Of a stretch of 64,000 nt of DNA, positions 1 to 8,009 are shown one piece after another. The notes beneath the pieces are model-generated. The model made no database searches, was not told the DNA's origin, and saw only the letters and a list, made by a program, of their open reading frames with translations. Origin of the DNA: Billgrantia sulfidoxydans (lineage in GTDB: Bacteria > Pseudomonadota > Gammaproteobacteria > Pseudomonadales > Halomonadaceae). A program made the position numbers and the translations under genes. The stretch's first letter is position 1; every line of letters begins with the position of its first letter. The stretch lies in contig NZ_CP053381.1 of the NCBI RefSeq assembly GCF_017868775.1, forward strand, positions 372,001 through 436,000. The letters are read 5' to 3'.

Positions 1-20
1 GCATCAGGTTTGCGTGTCAT
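1..20 (-). CDS. 5' end of a truncated gene leaving the window
   Basis: On the minus strand an ATG at position 20 is preceded by AAGGAGG with a 6-base spacer, an ideal start signal. The first residues read MTRKPD and the frame runs out of the window. The product cannot be identified from six residues. The gene is divergent from dgt, so the 183 bases between them should carry both promoters. Confidence 0.6.
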
Positions 21-203
21 GGGGTGCCTCCTTGCCAGTGGGTGGGCGCTCCGCGCAGAGCGACGCCTGGCGACATGCGTCCTCTCGCAGGGCGCGCACT
101 GACAAGTTAGGCGAGCCCTGCGGCAGGCGACAAGCGAGACGGTGGCGGCGGTGATGGTCATGCAACCGGGGCAGTGCCAGAATGGGGCTTCAGGAGGAAG
201 CCC

Positions 204-1541
204 ATGACGCAGATGCACTGGCAGCAGTTGCTCGACCCTTCGCGGCTGCACGGAAAGCCCACCAGCGGCCGTGACGAGATCGGCCGTAGCCCGTTCCACA
301 AGGATCACGACCGCATCGTCTTCTCCGGTTCGTTCCGGCGCCTGGGGCGCAAGACCCAGGTGCACCCCTTGACCGACAACGACCATATCCACACCCGCCT
401 GACTCACTCCCTGGAGGTCGGCTGCGTGGGGCGCAGCCTGGGCATGATCGTCGGCGAGCTGCTGCGCGAACGCCTGCCGAGCTGGATCACCCCGGCCGAC
501 CTCGGCGTGATCGTGCAGGCCGCCTGCCTCGGGCACGACATCGGCAATCCTCCCTTCGGCCATGCCGGCGAGTACGCCATTCGCGACTGGTTCAAGCGCG
601 CCGAGGCCGATGGCAGCGGCCTGCTCGAGGGGCTCACCGAGCGTGAGCGGGCCGACCTGCTGACCTACGAGGGCAATGCCCAGGGGTTTCGCATCGTCAC
701 CCAGATCGAATACAACCAGTTCCGCGGCGGCATGCGGCTGACGGCGGCGACCCTCGGCACCCTGCTCAAGTACCCCTGGACCGTGGAGCACGGCGGCGGT
801 GCCGGCAAGTTCGGTTGCTATCAATCGGAGCGGCCGCTGCTCGATGACGTGACCCGCTGCCTGGGCCTGCTGCCGCGCGGCGAGGGGCGTTGGTGCCGCC
901 ATCCACTGGCGTGGCTGGTCGAAGCCGCCGACGACATCTGCTATGCGCTGCTGGATCTCGAGGATGGCCTGGAGATGGGCATCCTGCGTTTCGAAGAGGT
1001 AGCCGACGTGCTGCTGCAGATCGCCGGCGACGCGCCGCCCGACTATCCGCGCATGGCTCGCGACGGCGTCTCGCAGCGGCGCCGCATCGCGGCGCTGCGG
1101 GGGGCGGCCATGGAGCGTGCGGTCAATGACGTCGGCGCCGTGTTCGTCGAGCACGAGAGCGCGCTGCTGGGCGGCACCCTGACGTCCGACCTGCTCGAGC
1201 TCTGCCACCCCGACCTGGGCTGGGGCGTGGCGGCGGCCAAGCAGCTCGCTCGCGAGCGCATCTTCCAGAACGAACGCAAAGCCAAGCTGGAAATCGGCGC
1301 CTACACCACCCTCGGCATCCTGCTCGAAGCCTTCATCGGCGCTGCCCACGAACTGCACTACACCGGCCACGCGAGCTTCAAGCACCAGCGGGTGCTGGCG
1401 CTGATCGGCGAGAACACCCCACGCCCCTCCTGGCCGCTCTACGACAGTTACCGGCGCATGCTCGACTTCATTGGCGGCATGACCGACCACTACGCGGTGG
1501 ACCTGGCCCAGGAGATGGGCGGGCGCCTCAGGGGGGACTGA
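204..1541 (+). CDS. dgt: dGTP triphosphohydrolase (dGTPase)
   Basis: An HD-superfamily enzyme that hydrolyses dGTP to deoxyguanosine and triphosphate, controlling dNTP pools in the cytoplasm. The 445-residue product has the family N-terminus ([21 protein letters not shown], first residues near 27), the metal-binding RLTHSLEV (His68) and [16 protein letters not shown] (His111-Asp112), and a later [16 protein letters not shown] segment with the fourth metal ligand. I chose ATG 204 over an in-frame GTG at 174 because AGGAGG lies 6 bases upstream of it. The gene stands alone, convergent with the NERD protein gene. Some members of this family act in phage defence, but nothing nearby suggests that here. 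Confidence 0.93.
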   Translation: MTQMHWQQLLDPSRLHGKPTSGRDEIGRSPFHKDHDRIVFSGSFRRLGRKTQVHPLTDNDHIHTRLTHSLEVGCVGRSLGMIVGELLRERLPSWITPADLGVIVQAACLGHDIGNPPFGHAGEYAIRDWFKRAEADGSGLLEGLTERERADLLTYEGNAQGFRIVTQIEYNQFRGGMRLTAATLGTLLKYPWTVEHGGGAGKFGCYQSERPLLDDVTRCLGLLPRGEGRWCRHPLAWLVEAADDICYALLDLEDGLEMGILRFEEVADVLLQIAGDAPPDYPRMARDGVSQRRRIAALRGAAMERAVNDVGAVFVEHESALLGGTLTSDLLELCHPDLGWGVAAAKQLARERIFQNERKAKLEIGAYTTLGILLEAFIGAAHELHYTGHASFKHQRVLALIGENTPRPSWPLYDSYRRMLDFIGGMTDHYAVDLAQEMGGRLRGD

Positions 1542-1664
1542 GCGGAAGTACGCATCGCGATCGCCTGGCCGATTTCCCCGCTCGCGACAGCCTGGTTCCC
1601 CAGGATCGCGGGCGCTGCGCCAGGCGTTTGCGTATCGCCACCCACGAGGCCGAATGAGCCGGCG

Positions 1665-2579
1665 TCAGATCGAGGGCTCGCACAGCGTCGGGTTGTGATC
1701 CAGCTCCGCGGAACGCTCGATCAACGCCGCGATCACCTTGTCGTGCAGGGCGTCATCCAGTGGCTCGAGCCGATGTTCGCTGAGCTGACTGGCCAAGCCT
1801 TCGCCGCTGACCACCATCAGGCCCTCGGGCGTGCCGGCACAGGTAATGTCCCAGCCGGGCAGGGCGAGCACGCCCATCACCGGTACCGGCTGGCCGCAGC
1901 GCTGCTCGAGCCATGCGCCGAGCCAGCGCGAGGCGCCAAGCACCTTGGCCAGGGGGCGATGCTCGCTCCAGCCGGGGAAGCGCAGCCGCTGCGGTTCGAC
2001 CGTGACCAGGTTGATCTCGCGTCCGTCGGCGGTGAAAGGCCGTGAGCGGGCGCGTGTCTCAACCGCGAACACGCCGTGCGGGGTAACGGCCACATGGTCG
2101 ATGATGCCGCTGTCGGTCGGTACGTCGTGGAAGACGTAATAAGGATGGGCCTCGGGACGCACCAGGCGCTCCAGCTCCTGACCCACCGCCAGCTCGCAGG
2201 CGAGCCCCAGCTTGATGCGCCGGATATGCTGGAAGTCGCGAATCAGCAGGAAGCAGTAGACCAGTACCAGCACGGTACTCAGTGCGCCGTAGAGCGCCCA
2301 TTCGAGCCAGTTCTGGCGGCTGGCGAAGAGCATGCGGCCCATGCCATACACCAAGGGGGCCAGGGTCACGATGGGCCCCAGCGCGCCGTTGAGGAACAGC
2401 GTGGCAAAGGCGCGGTCGAGCCGATCGCGCAGGGCCTGGCCGGGCTCGCGCAGCTGGCGGGCATTGAACGGCGAGCGAACGCGGGCATCATGCAGGTTAC
2501 GCAAGGCGATGACGATGACGGCCATGGCCCCGAGGGGGAACAGAAATATGAGAGGCAGCAAGTATTCCAGCCAGGCCAT
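1665..2579 (-). CDS. membrane-anchored NERD-domain protein
   Basis: A 304-residue protein of unknown role. It has three hydrophobic segments (about residues 3-23, 63-85 and 92-113) followed by a cytoplasmic NERD (nuclease-related) domain at about 120-240. Recognisable NERD features are GQELERLV, then YYVFHDVPT, then IIDHVAVTPHGVFAVETRARSR. The usual family Asp and Glu-x-Lys positions appear as IIDHV and VETRA, so the Lys of the nuclease core looks replaced and catalysis is doubtful. The start at 2579 follows AAGGA at 9 bases; an upstream ATG at 2612 would add 11 residues without a better ribosome site. Divergent from the sirtuin gene. Confidence 0.75.
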   Translation of the reverse strand: MAWLEYLLPLIFLFPLGAMAVIVIALRNLHDARVRSPFNARQLREPGQALRDRLDRAFATLFLNGALGPIVTLAPLVYGMGRMLFASRQNWLEWALYGALSTVLVLVYCFLLIRDFQHIRRIKLGLACELAVGQELERLVRPEAHPYYVFHDVPTDSGIIDHVAVTPHGVFAVETRARSRPFTADGREINLVTVEPQRLRFPGWSEHRPLAKVLGASRWLGAWLEQRCGQPVPVMGVLALPGWDITCAGTPEGLMVVSGEGLASQLSEHRLEPLDDALHDKVIAALIERSAELDHNPTLCEPSI

Positions 2580-2728
2580 CGGGGTTCGTCCTTGCCGGTA
2601 AGCGTCACACAAGCATTACATTCTAGACAACCTGAGGCACGCAGGGCCATGTTCAGTACTAACATTGTCCGAAAACTGTCTTTTCAGACTATGCCTCGGG
2701 CCATGCGCTGCATCATGACGGATAGACG

Positions 2729-3598
2729 ATGAACGATACACGACAGCCCGCCGTGACAGAAGCCATCGAACGCCTGCGAGCCTTCATGGCCCGTCATCCG
2801 CGCCTGGCCGTGCTGACCGGCGCTGGCGTCAGCACCGAGAGCGGCATCCCCGATTATCGCGATGCCTCGGGGGCCTGGAAATGCGCGCCGCCCATGCAGC
2901 ACCGCCAGTTCATGGCCAGTCATGCCGCGCGCCAGCGCTACTGGGCGCGCGCCCTGATAGGGTTTCGTGCGCTGCATCGCGCCCGTCCCGGGGATGCCCA
3001 CCGGGCTCTGGCGCGGTTGGAGCAAGCCGGCAGAGTTCATGGCGTCATCACCCAGAATGTCGACGGGTTGCATCAGAAGGCCGGTTCGCGGTGTGTCGTC
3101 GACCTGCACGGTCGCGCCGAGCTGGTGCGCTGCATGGGCTGCGGCGCCCTGCGCATGCGCCACGACCTGCATGCGGAGCTGGCCGAGCGCAATCCCCATT
3201 GGCTGGAGGTGAGAGCCGAAATACGGCCGGATGGCGATGCCGATGTCGAGACGGACTTCACCGACTTCGAGGTACCCGGCTGCCGTCGCTGCGGCCAGGG
3301 CATCTGGAAACCCGACGTGGTGTTCTTCGGCGACAGCGTGCCGCTCGAACGGGTGGCTCGCGCCCGGACCATGGTCGACGAGGCCGATGCCCTGCTGGTG
3401 GTGGGATCGTCGCTGATGGTCTACTCCGGCTATCGCTTTGCACGTCAGGCGGACGCCGCCGGCAGGCCGATCGCTTGTCTCAACCTGGGACGTACCCGGG
3501 CCGATGCGCTCTACGCACTCAAGCTCGAGGCGCCGGTAGGGGAGGTGCTCGCGGCGGTTGCCGCCACGTTCACCGGCGCGGGTCGAGCGGCAGGTTGA
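2729..3598 (+). CDS. cobB: NAD-dependent protein deacylase, Sir2 family
   Basis: A sirtuin that removes acyl groups from lysines using NAD+. The 289 residues show the NAD-binding LTGAGVSTESGIPDYRD (about 29-45), TQNVDGLHQKAG (about 109-119), the catalytic His127 in VDLHGR, and a four-Cys zinc site formed by CMGCG (135-138) and CRRCG further on. VGSSLMVYSGYRF and CLNLGRT complete the Rossmann fold. The ribosome site is weak (GGAT before ATG 2729), and no better in-frame start is visible. The 3' end overlaps the convergent lipoprotein gene by about 29 bases. The long segment between the two Cys pairs fits the class II bacterial sirtuins rather than E. coli CobB itself. Confidence 0.9.
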   Translation: MNDTRQPAVTEAIERLRAFMARHPRLAVLTGAGVSTESGIPDYRDASGAWKCAPPMQHRQFMASHAARQRYWARALIGFRALHRARPGDAHRALARLEQAGRVHGVITQNVDGLHQKAGSRCVVDLHGRAELVRCMGCGALRMRHDLHAELAERNPHWLEVRAEIRPDGDADVETDFTDFEVPGCRRCGQGIWKPDVVFFGDSVPLERVARARTMVDEADALLVVGSSLMVYSGYRFARQADAAGRPIACLNLGRTRADALYALKLEAPVGEVLAAVAATFTGAGRAAG

Positions 3599-3971
3599 GC
3601 GGCCCCTCGCCCGGCGTCGGGACGGGCGCCGGCTCGGAAGTGACATGGGTCAGGCTGCCCTGCTGGCGCAGCTCGGCCGACAGCCGCGGCGAGCGGGCCT
3701 CCTCGAGGGTGCGGCGGTCGAAGCGCAGCGTGACCGGCCAGGGCCCGCTGCCGCGCGGCGTGGCGCGGGTCTCCGCCAGGGTGCCGCCGGCATCCCGCAG
3801 CTGGACTCGCAGTTCGGCCTCTTCGGTGGGCGCCAGCCCAGGCGGGGGCTCGACGCGAACGTCGAGTTCGGCGAAATCCGGAGCCCCGGCGCAGCCGGCC
3901 ATCACCAGCAGTGCCAGCGCAGCGACGCCGAGGCGTGTCCGGCGCCGCAGGGCAGAACCAAGCAACGTCAT
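3570..3971 (-). CDS. YbaY-like lipoprotein
   Basis: A 133-residue predicted outer-membrane lipoprotein. The N-terminus has basic residues, a hydrophobic stretch and the lipobox VMAGC, placing the lipidated Cys near residue 27. The mature part (LDVRVEPPPGLAPTEEAELRV, then VTLRFDRRTLEEARSPRLSAEL) resembles the YbaY family of small beta-sandwich lipoproteins, whose function is not established. The start at 3971 is the ATG that gives a proper signal peptide; the frame is open further upstream. It is followed by the convergent cobB end and sits 16 bases downstream of yciH, so the two are probably co-transcribed. Confidence 0.75.
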   Translation of the reverse strand: MTLLGSALRRRTRLGVAALALLVMAGCAGAPDFAELDVRVEPPPGLAPTEEAELRVQLRDAGGTLAETRATPRGSGPWPVTLRFDRRTLEEARSPRLSAELRQQGSLTHVTSEPAPVPTPGEGPLNLPLDPRR

Positions 3972-3987
3972 TTTTCCCCTCCCTCGT

Positions 3988-4362
3988 TCAGCCGCCGGCG
4001 AGCTTGACGGTATAGCCCAGGCGCTCGAGCTCGGCCTTGAGCCGCTCGCGGTGGTCCCCCTGGATCTCGATGACCCCATCGTGTACCGAACCGCCGGTAC
4101 CGCAGCGCTTCTTGAGGTTCTTGGCCATTGCCTTCAGCTCAGCGCTAGCCAGCGGCAGGCCTGTGACGGTGGTCACCCCCTTGCCCTTGCGCCCGCTCGT
4201 TTCGCGTCGCAGACGGACGATTCCGTCGAGCGCGGCGATGCGCTTCTGCTCGGCCAGTTCGGCGCAGCGACACTCGTCTTGTGGCTGGCGACAGTGGGGG
4301 CAGATGTCGCCATGTTCGGTGGAATAGACCAGGCCGCGCAGCTGGTCCTGCAATGTGGCCAT
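3988..4362 (-). CDS. yciH: SUI1-family translation initiation factor YciH
   Basis: The bacterial homologue of eIF1/SUI1, thought to affect initiation fidelity and start-codon selection at the small ribosomal subunit. The 124-residue product ends in the classic SUI1 domain (RKGKGVTTVTGLP, then LKKRCGTGGSVHDGVIEIQGDHRERL, residues about 58-108). Its N-terminus carries a CPHC...CRC cysteine cluster (residues 21-33), a putative zinc knuckle seen in several gamma-proteobacterial relatives. ATG 4362 is preceded by AGGAG at 5 bases. Longer in-frame starts would run through sequence without coding character. Confidence 0.92.
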   Translation of the reverse strand: MATLQDQLRGLVYSTEHGDICPHCRQPQDECRCAELAEQKRIAALDGIVRLRRETSGRKGKGVTTVTGLPLASAELKAMAKNLKKRCGTGGSVHDGVIEIQGDHRERLKAELERLGYTVKLAGG

Positions 4363-4508
4363 GGAAGCTCCTGGCATCTCGAAGGTCGTCGTGTGCTGCC
4401 GAGATGATAACGCCCGCGGGAGCGTATGCCTACGCGCCAACATCACGGCGCTCAAGCCGTGGGAGCCGGTGCGGAAGTGTGAGTCGGTACGGGAGGGGAC
4501 TGCCGGGC

Positions 4509-5207
4509 TCAGCGGGCGTGGGCGACCTGGCGGTTGTCCATGGCCCTGGCGTGCGCCAGGTTCTCGATCACCGTGGGCAGCTGATACATGCTGCTGATCA
4601 TGATCGCCCCTTCGGGGGTCTCCTCGGCGTCGGGGTAACGATTCAGATGGATCACCGTCATGCCGGCGTCGAGGGCGGCCCTGACGCCTACCAGGGCGTC
4701 GTCGATGGCGATGCAGTCCTCGGCCTCGAAGCCCATCATGTTGGCGGCGTGCAGGTAGAGGCGGGGGTCGGGCTTCCAGCACTTGGCGGTATAGCCGCTG
4801 TAGAGATGCGAGCCGAAGAAATCGGAGAAGCCGATAGCCTTCAGTGACGTGACGATCTTGTTCTCGGGGCCGTTGGAAACCACGCCACACGGATAGTTGG
4901 CCAGCGCCAGCAGGGCTTCGCGGGCGCCCGTGATCGCCCCGAGTTCGGTCTCGAGCCGACGGTTCAGGTTGCTGCGCATTTCGGTTTCGGTCTCGGCCAG
5001 GTGCAGTGGGTCGACGCTGCCGTAGCGGTCCTCGAGCACCGCCACGATGTTGCGGAAACGGCTGCCGCGGAATTCGCCGATGTAGTCGCTGGCCTGGAAG
5101 GGAAGCCCCAGCCGGGTCAGGCTGGCGGCCATTTCGGCGGCCAGCAGAGGCTCGCTGTCGACCAGCGTGCCGTCACAATCGAAAAGTAGGCATAGGGGGC
5201 GAATCAT
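4509..5207 (-). CDS. HAD-IA phosphatase, YieH-like (copy 1)
   Basis: A haloacid-dehalogenase-fold phosphatase of 232 residues. Motif I is FDCDGTLVDSE near the N-terminus with the nucleophilic Asp; motif II is VVSNGP followed by a Lys (ENKI); the WKPDP segment and CIAIDDALVGVRAALDAGM give motifs III and IV. The VSNGP-K and LYSGY-WKPDP signatures resemble E. coli YieH, reported as a 6-phosphogluconate phosphatase; that substrate is inferred only. ATG 5207 follows AAGGA at 8 bases. A clear paralogue lies at 8010-8708, making a flanking pair around the acidic-protein genes. Confidence 0.82.
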   Translation of the reverse strand: MIRPLCLLFDCDGTLVDSEPLLAAEMAASLTRLGLPFQASDYIGEFRGSRFRNIVAVLEDRYGSVDPLHLAETETEMRSNLNRRLETELGAITGAREALLALANYPCGVVSNGPENKIVTSLKAIGFSDFFGSHLYSGYTAKCWKPDPRLYLHAANMMGFEAEDCIAIDDALVGVRAALDAGMTVIHLNRYPDAEETPEGAIMISSMYQLPTVIENLAHARAMDNRQVAHAR

Positions 5208-5668
5208 ACCGATATTCCTTCGCAGTCCTGTGACTGTCGAGCACCTTACCTCTTGTATCGGCATGCGGGCCGTGAAGTTTAAGGCTGCCGCATGTTTGCG
5301 AACGCTGTTTCCTAAGTATTGCCCGTAAGCGAGCCGTGTTCAAGTCCCTGGTCCACGTTGTGTCCCGCCGAGGGTGGGGCCCGGTTGGCATGGCAGGGGC
5401 TGCCTAGAACAGACCCATGTGCCAGATGTCGTCACCCCGGAGCCAGCTTTGGGCATCATTGTGAGACGCGTCGTGCGTTCGCAAATCGCTGTTATGATTC
5501 TATTTTTAAGTTTATTTGGCCTGTTGGCCCGACTGCTGCAACCTTCTGGGTGAGCATGACGTGCCGGTGGAGATCAACAGCGTCGAGTCGCATTCCTCTC
5601 GCATCGGCACGACCAGTGAAGCCTCGGCTTCAAGGAAACTCACGTTCAACTCCTTTGGAGGTGCGAAC
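5208..5668. other. intergenic region containing a candidate structured RNA
   Basis: No credible gene occurs in this 461-base gap. It holds an 11-base inverted repeat, TTTGCGAACGC at 5295-5305 and GCGTTCGCAAA at 5475-5485, enclosing about 170 bases with smaller internal hairpins (for example GGCAG/CTGCC near 5393-5406). An AT-rich stretch with TATGAT at 5493-5498 and a T5 run near 5503-5507 follows. It could be a non-coding RNA or the promoter and leader of the acidic-protein gene at 5669. Confidence 0.5.
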
Positions 5669-6175
5669 ATGATGTCCAAGGAATTCCTCAAGAAACTCGG
5701 CATTGTCGGTATCACTTTTGGCCTGACCGCCAGCCCGCTGGTTCTTGCCGACTTTCATGATGAAGAGGATGAGCAGGGTGCCGTGCCGCAGGAAACGGCT
5801 CCGGGTGAAGCCGGTGGCTCAATGGGTACCGATGATACGGGTACCGGTGCAGGTGTAGGTGCCGATACTGGTGTCGAAGCCGGTGCCGAAACGGGTGACA
5901 GCGGCCTGGGTACCGACGCTGACACCAGCACCGACGCCAATACCGACATGAGCACCGGGACGGGTACGGATGCCGGCGGTGCCATGGGTACCGATGATAC
6001 AGGCACCAATGCAGGCGCGGGTGCCGATACCGGTATCGAAGCCGGTGCCGAAACGGGTGATAGCGGCCTGGGTACCGACGCCGATACCAACACCGACGCA
6101 AGCACTGACGAGTGGGAAGAAGAGAACGAAGAGGAAGAGTGGGAAGAGGATCAGGATGACGACCAGGATTGGTAA
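5669..6175 (+). CDS. exported highly acidic repeat protein (copy 1)
   Basis: A 168-residue protein with no family I recognise. Residues 1-28 form a signal peptide (MMSKEFLKKLG, a hydrophobic core, then LVLA before Asp). The mature part is Gly/Thr/Asp/Ala-rich and contains two near-identical 43-residue units, 51-93 and 105-147, each beginning MGTDDTG and ending in TDAD-T-TDA. The tail is a Glu/Asp/Trp module (DEWEEENEEEEWEED). It has no Cys and almost no basic residues after the signal. The start is set by GGAGG 7 bases upstream of ATG 5669. It shares its first 30 residues, ribosome site and acidic tail with the next gene. Calcium or cation binding at the cell surface is a guess. Confidence 0.8.
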   Translation: MMSKEFLKKLGIVGITFGLTASPLVLADFHDEEDEQGAVPQETAPGEAGGSMGTDDTGTGAGVGADTGVEAGAETGDSGLGTDADTSTDANTDMSTGTGTDAGGAMGTDDTGTNAGAGADTGIEAGAETGDSGLGTDADTNTDASTDEWEEENEEEEWEEDQDDDQDW

Positions 6176-6259
6176 AGTCTGATACCCAAGGATGGGTAGT
6201 CGCCATCAAGGAAGATGGCGACGTCACCTGGAGGTTGACTATCGTCAACCGCCTCGGAC

Positions 6260-6290
6260 CCGCCCCCGGCCATGCCGGGGGCGGTTCTTT
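6260..6290 (+). terminator. intrinsic terminator of acidic-protein gene 1
   Basis: CCGCCCCCGGC (6260-6270) pairs perfectly with GCCGGGGGCGG (6274-6284) across a CAT loop, followed by TTCTTT. It lies 85 bases after the stop codon. Confidence 0.85.
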
Positions 6291-6557
6291 GTTGGAAAGC
6301 CGGTTCGGAGCAGTCACGCTCCCGATCCTTGGTGCGTTCATTTCCTGCTCATGTGCCATTTTTCTCCACGCGACGTGGCGTGGATCGAACCCGAATGGAA
6401 ACGCTGTTCTTCTCCTATCTTATTGTCATGCAGGCATTATTTAGCCACTGAAAAAATATTGGCCTGCATTTCGCTTTCCTCAGGGTGCGTCGGAATCCCA
6501 AGCGATTTCGGTACATGCACCAGGAACGCAAGTGCAAACTTCGTTGGAGGTACGAAC
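6291..6557 (+). promoter_or_regulatory. upstream region of acidic-protein gene 2
   Basis: The 267 bases between the terminator and the second acidic gene are AT-richer than the surroundings. They contain an 8-base inverted repeat (ATGCAGGC 6428-6435, GCCTGCAT 6462-6469) around an A/T-rich centre, plus a CCACGC/GCGTGG hairpin near 6368-6385. No clear consensus promoter can be assigned; a separate promoter is expected because a terminator precedes. Confidence 0.35.
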
Positions 6558-6881
6558 ATGATGTCCAAGGAATTCCTCAAGAAGCTCGGTGTCGTCGGTA
6601 TCACTTTCGGCCTGACTGCCAGCCCCCTGGCCCTGGCTGATTTCCACGACGAAGAGGAAGAGCAGGAAACCTATCCGGAAGAGACCGCTCCGGAGACCAA
6701 CGGCAACGCTCAGGGCGGCGCTGACTTCGATACCATCGAGTACGAAAACGAAGAGGAAGAGTGGGAAACCGACGAGTGGGAAGAGGAGAACGAAGAGGAA
6801 GAGTGGGAAACCGACGAGTGGGAAGAGGAAAATGAGGAGGAAGAGTGGGAAGAGGAGGGCGACACCGAGCAGGAGTGGTAA
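6558..6881 (+). CDS. exported Glu/Trp-repeat protein (copy 2)
   Basis: A 107-residue paralogue of the preceding acidic protein. Its signal peptide (MMSKEFLKKLGVVGITFGLT...LALA) and first mature residues (DFHDEE) are nearly identical. It lacks the Gly/Thr/Asp repeats. It consists mainly of a 14-residue tandem repeat ENEEEEWETDEWEE at 63-76 and 77-90 with a partial third unit at 91-100. The 42-base DNA repeats run from about 6744. GGAGG stands 7 bases before ATG 6558. Function unknown; an exported poly-acid of this kind would bind cations strongly. Confidence 0.8.
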   Translation: MMSKEFLKKLGVVGITFGLTASPLALADFHDEEEEQETYPEETAPETNGNAQGGADFDTIEYENEEEEWETDEWEEENEEEEWETDEWEEENEEEEWEEEGDTEQEW

Positions 6882-6914
6882 TGCCCACCTCTCACTGACC
6901 TTCCCTCATCTCCA

Positions 6915-6950
6915 ATCGCCCTCGGCTTCGCCGGGGGCGATCGCTTTTCC
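6915..6950. terminator. bidirectional terminator
   Basis: ATCGCCCTCGGC (6915-6926) pairs with GCCGGGGGCGAT (6930-6941) over a TTC loop, with one G-T pair. On the plus strand CGCTTTT follows. It lies between two convergent genes and probably serves both. Confidence 0.75.
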
Positions 6951-7534
6951 TAGGGCTCGCCCGGCTCCGCCGGTTCGGCCTGCTCCTGGACTTCCTTCTC
7001 GATGGTCTCGCCTTCGGGCGAGAGCAGGTACCAATGGCCGCCCATGTGATCCAGGCCCTGGCCGAGGGCATCGCCGGGGTAGACGTCGCGGGCAAAGTAA
7101 TAGAGCGGCCAGCCGTCGTAGGTGACCTGCCGCGTGCCGTCCTCCCGCTCGATCACGCCCAGGCGCTCTTCGTCGACCTCCTCGCCGCCGGCCGGGTCCT
7201 GCTCGGTGGTATAGGGCGGCCAGGCAATGGCGCAGCTCTCATCGCAGGTGCTGTAATCACCGCCCTGCTGGTCCTGGGTGAAGATGTAGAGGCTCTTGCC
7301 GTCCTGGTTGGTCAGGTAACGCCCCAAGGGTTCCTTTTCGTTGGTCTCGACGCGGGCCTGGTCGATGGGGTCGTTGGTCGGCTCCAACTGCTGCTCCGAT
7401 TCCTCGGGGCCCATGCCCTCCACTTTTTCGGGGTCATCGTCCTCGCCGGTTTCGCCGCCTTCTGGTGCGGCGAAGGCCGGGGCAACCATCAATGTCGCCG
7501 CCAGAATGCCGGCTGTCAGCACGCTTGGCTTCAT
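6950..7534 (-). CDS. secreted-repeat (lipoprotein_15-like) periplasmic protein
   Basis: A 194-residue exported protein. The signal peptide (MKPSVLTAGILAATLMVAPAFA) ends near residue 22 and an acidic Glu/Asp-rich linker follows. The core holds two copies of the 'secreted repeat of unknown function' motif: LTNQDGKSLYIFTQD with CDESCAIAWPPYT, and YDGWPLYYFARDVYPGDALGQG...HWYLLSPEG. This family appears in exported proteins across bacteria and its role is unknown. ATG 7534 is preceded by AAGGAGAGG at 5 bases; an in-frame ATG at 7582 would precede the signal peptide and is unlikely. Confidence 0.8.
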   Translation of the reverse strand: MKPSVLTAGILAATLMVAPAFAAPEGGETGEDDDPEKVEGMGPEESEQQLEPTNDPIDQARVETNEKEPLGRYLTNQDGKSLYIFTQDQQGGDYSTCDESCAIAWPPYTTEQDPAGGEEVDEERLGVIEREDGTRQVTYDGWPLYYFARDVYPGDALGQGLDHMGGHWYLLSPEGETIEKEVQEQAEPAEPGEP

Positions 7535-7597
7535 GTCGACCTCTCCTTGGAAGGTGCCTTCCTGAACTGTAGGTAGCCCCATGGGACTGGCGCAAGC

Positions 7598-7954
7598 TCA
7601 GCGTCGGCGGGACAGCCGGCGGACATTGGCGCTACTGCGGCGGTGGAAGGGCGTCATAGTGCGCCGACCGGTGATCCACCAGGGCGTGCCCCCGCCGAAC
7701 GTCATCTGCAGCATGGCCTTCTGAATCTCGAAGCCGGTTTCCAGGCCGGCCTCGAGCTTCTCGGTCACCATGCGCTGGTTCTCCTTGATCATTCGGGCAC
7801 TGGTGGGGGACTGGCTCTGCCACAGGCCATGGCGCATGGCGATGGTACTGAATGAAGTCGTCCATAGCTCGAAGGCCATGATGCCCAGCTTCCAGACGTC
7901 CAGCATGGCGGCCGGCGTCGAGGGCACGAACGGATAATAGGATGGGGATGGCAT
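7598..7954 (-). CDS. small phasin-like / 'antifreeze type I'-annotated family protein
   Basis: 118 residues. The pattern LDVWKLGIMAFELWTTSFSTIAMRHGLW...SARMIKENQRMVTEKLEAGLETGF resembles small amphipathic helical proteins of alpha- and gamma-proteobacteria, variously annotated phasin-like or antifreeze. A role on polyhydroxyalkanoate granules is plausible in a halomonad but unproven. The C-terminus is strongly basic (RRSSANVRRLSRRR). AAGGAG lies 5 bases before ATG 7954. It is 55 bases downstream of the HAD gene and may be in the same transcript. Confidence 0.6.
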   Translation of the reverse strand: MPSPSYYPFVPSTPAAMLDVWKLGIMAFELWTTSFSTIAMRHGLWQSQSPTSARMIKENQRMVTEKLEAGLETGFEIQKAMLQMTFGGGTPWWITGRRTMTPFHRRSSANVRRLSRRR

Positions 7955-8009
7955 TATGACTCCTTGTCATCGGGTGGCGGCGCTCCTGCGCCTACCTCAA
8001 ATTCATAGA

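Noticed and set aside
2881..4407. A 508-residue plus-strand frame over cobB, the YbaY-like gene and yciH
   Set aside because: Arg/Gly/Ser-rich shadow running across three supported genes in other frames.
5295..5507. Identification of the structured region as 6S RNA
   Set aside because: Length and a closing stem fit loosely, but I could not find the conserved central-bubble sequences, and no typical neighbour gene is present. Kept only as an unnamed candidate.
5712..6359. Arg/Tyr/His-rich minus-strand frames over the acidic repeat genes
   Set aside because: They are complement translations of the Glu/Asp/Thr codon repeats; there is no start signal, and the plus-strand frames have signal peptides and ribosome sites.
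6744..6857. Possible CRISPR or non-coding tandem repeat
   Set aside because: The 42-base repeats are in frame within a coding sequence and have no spacers between them.
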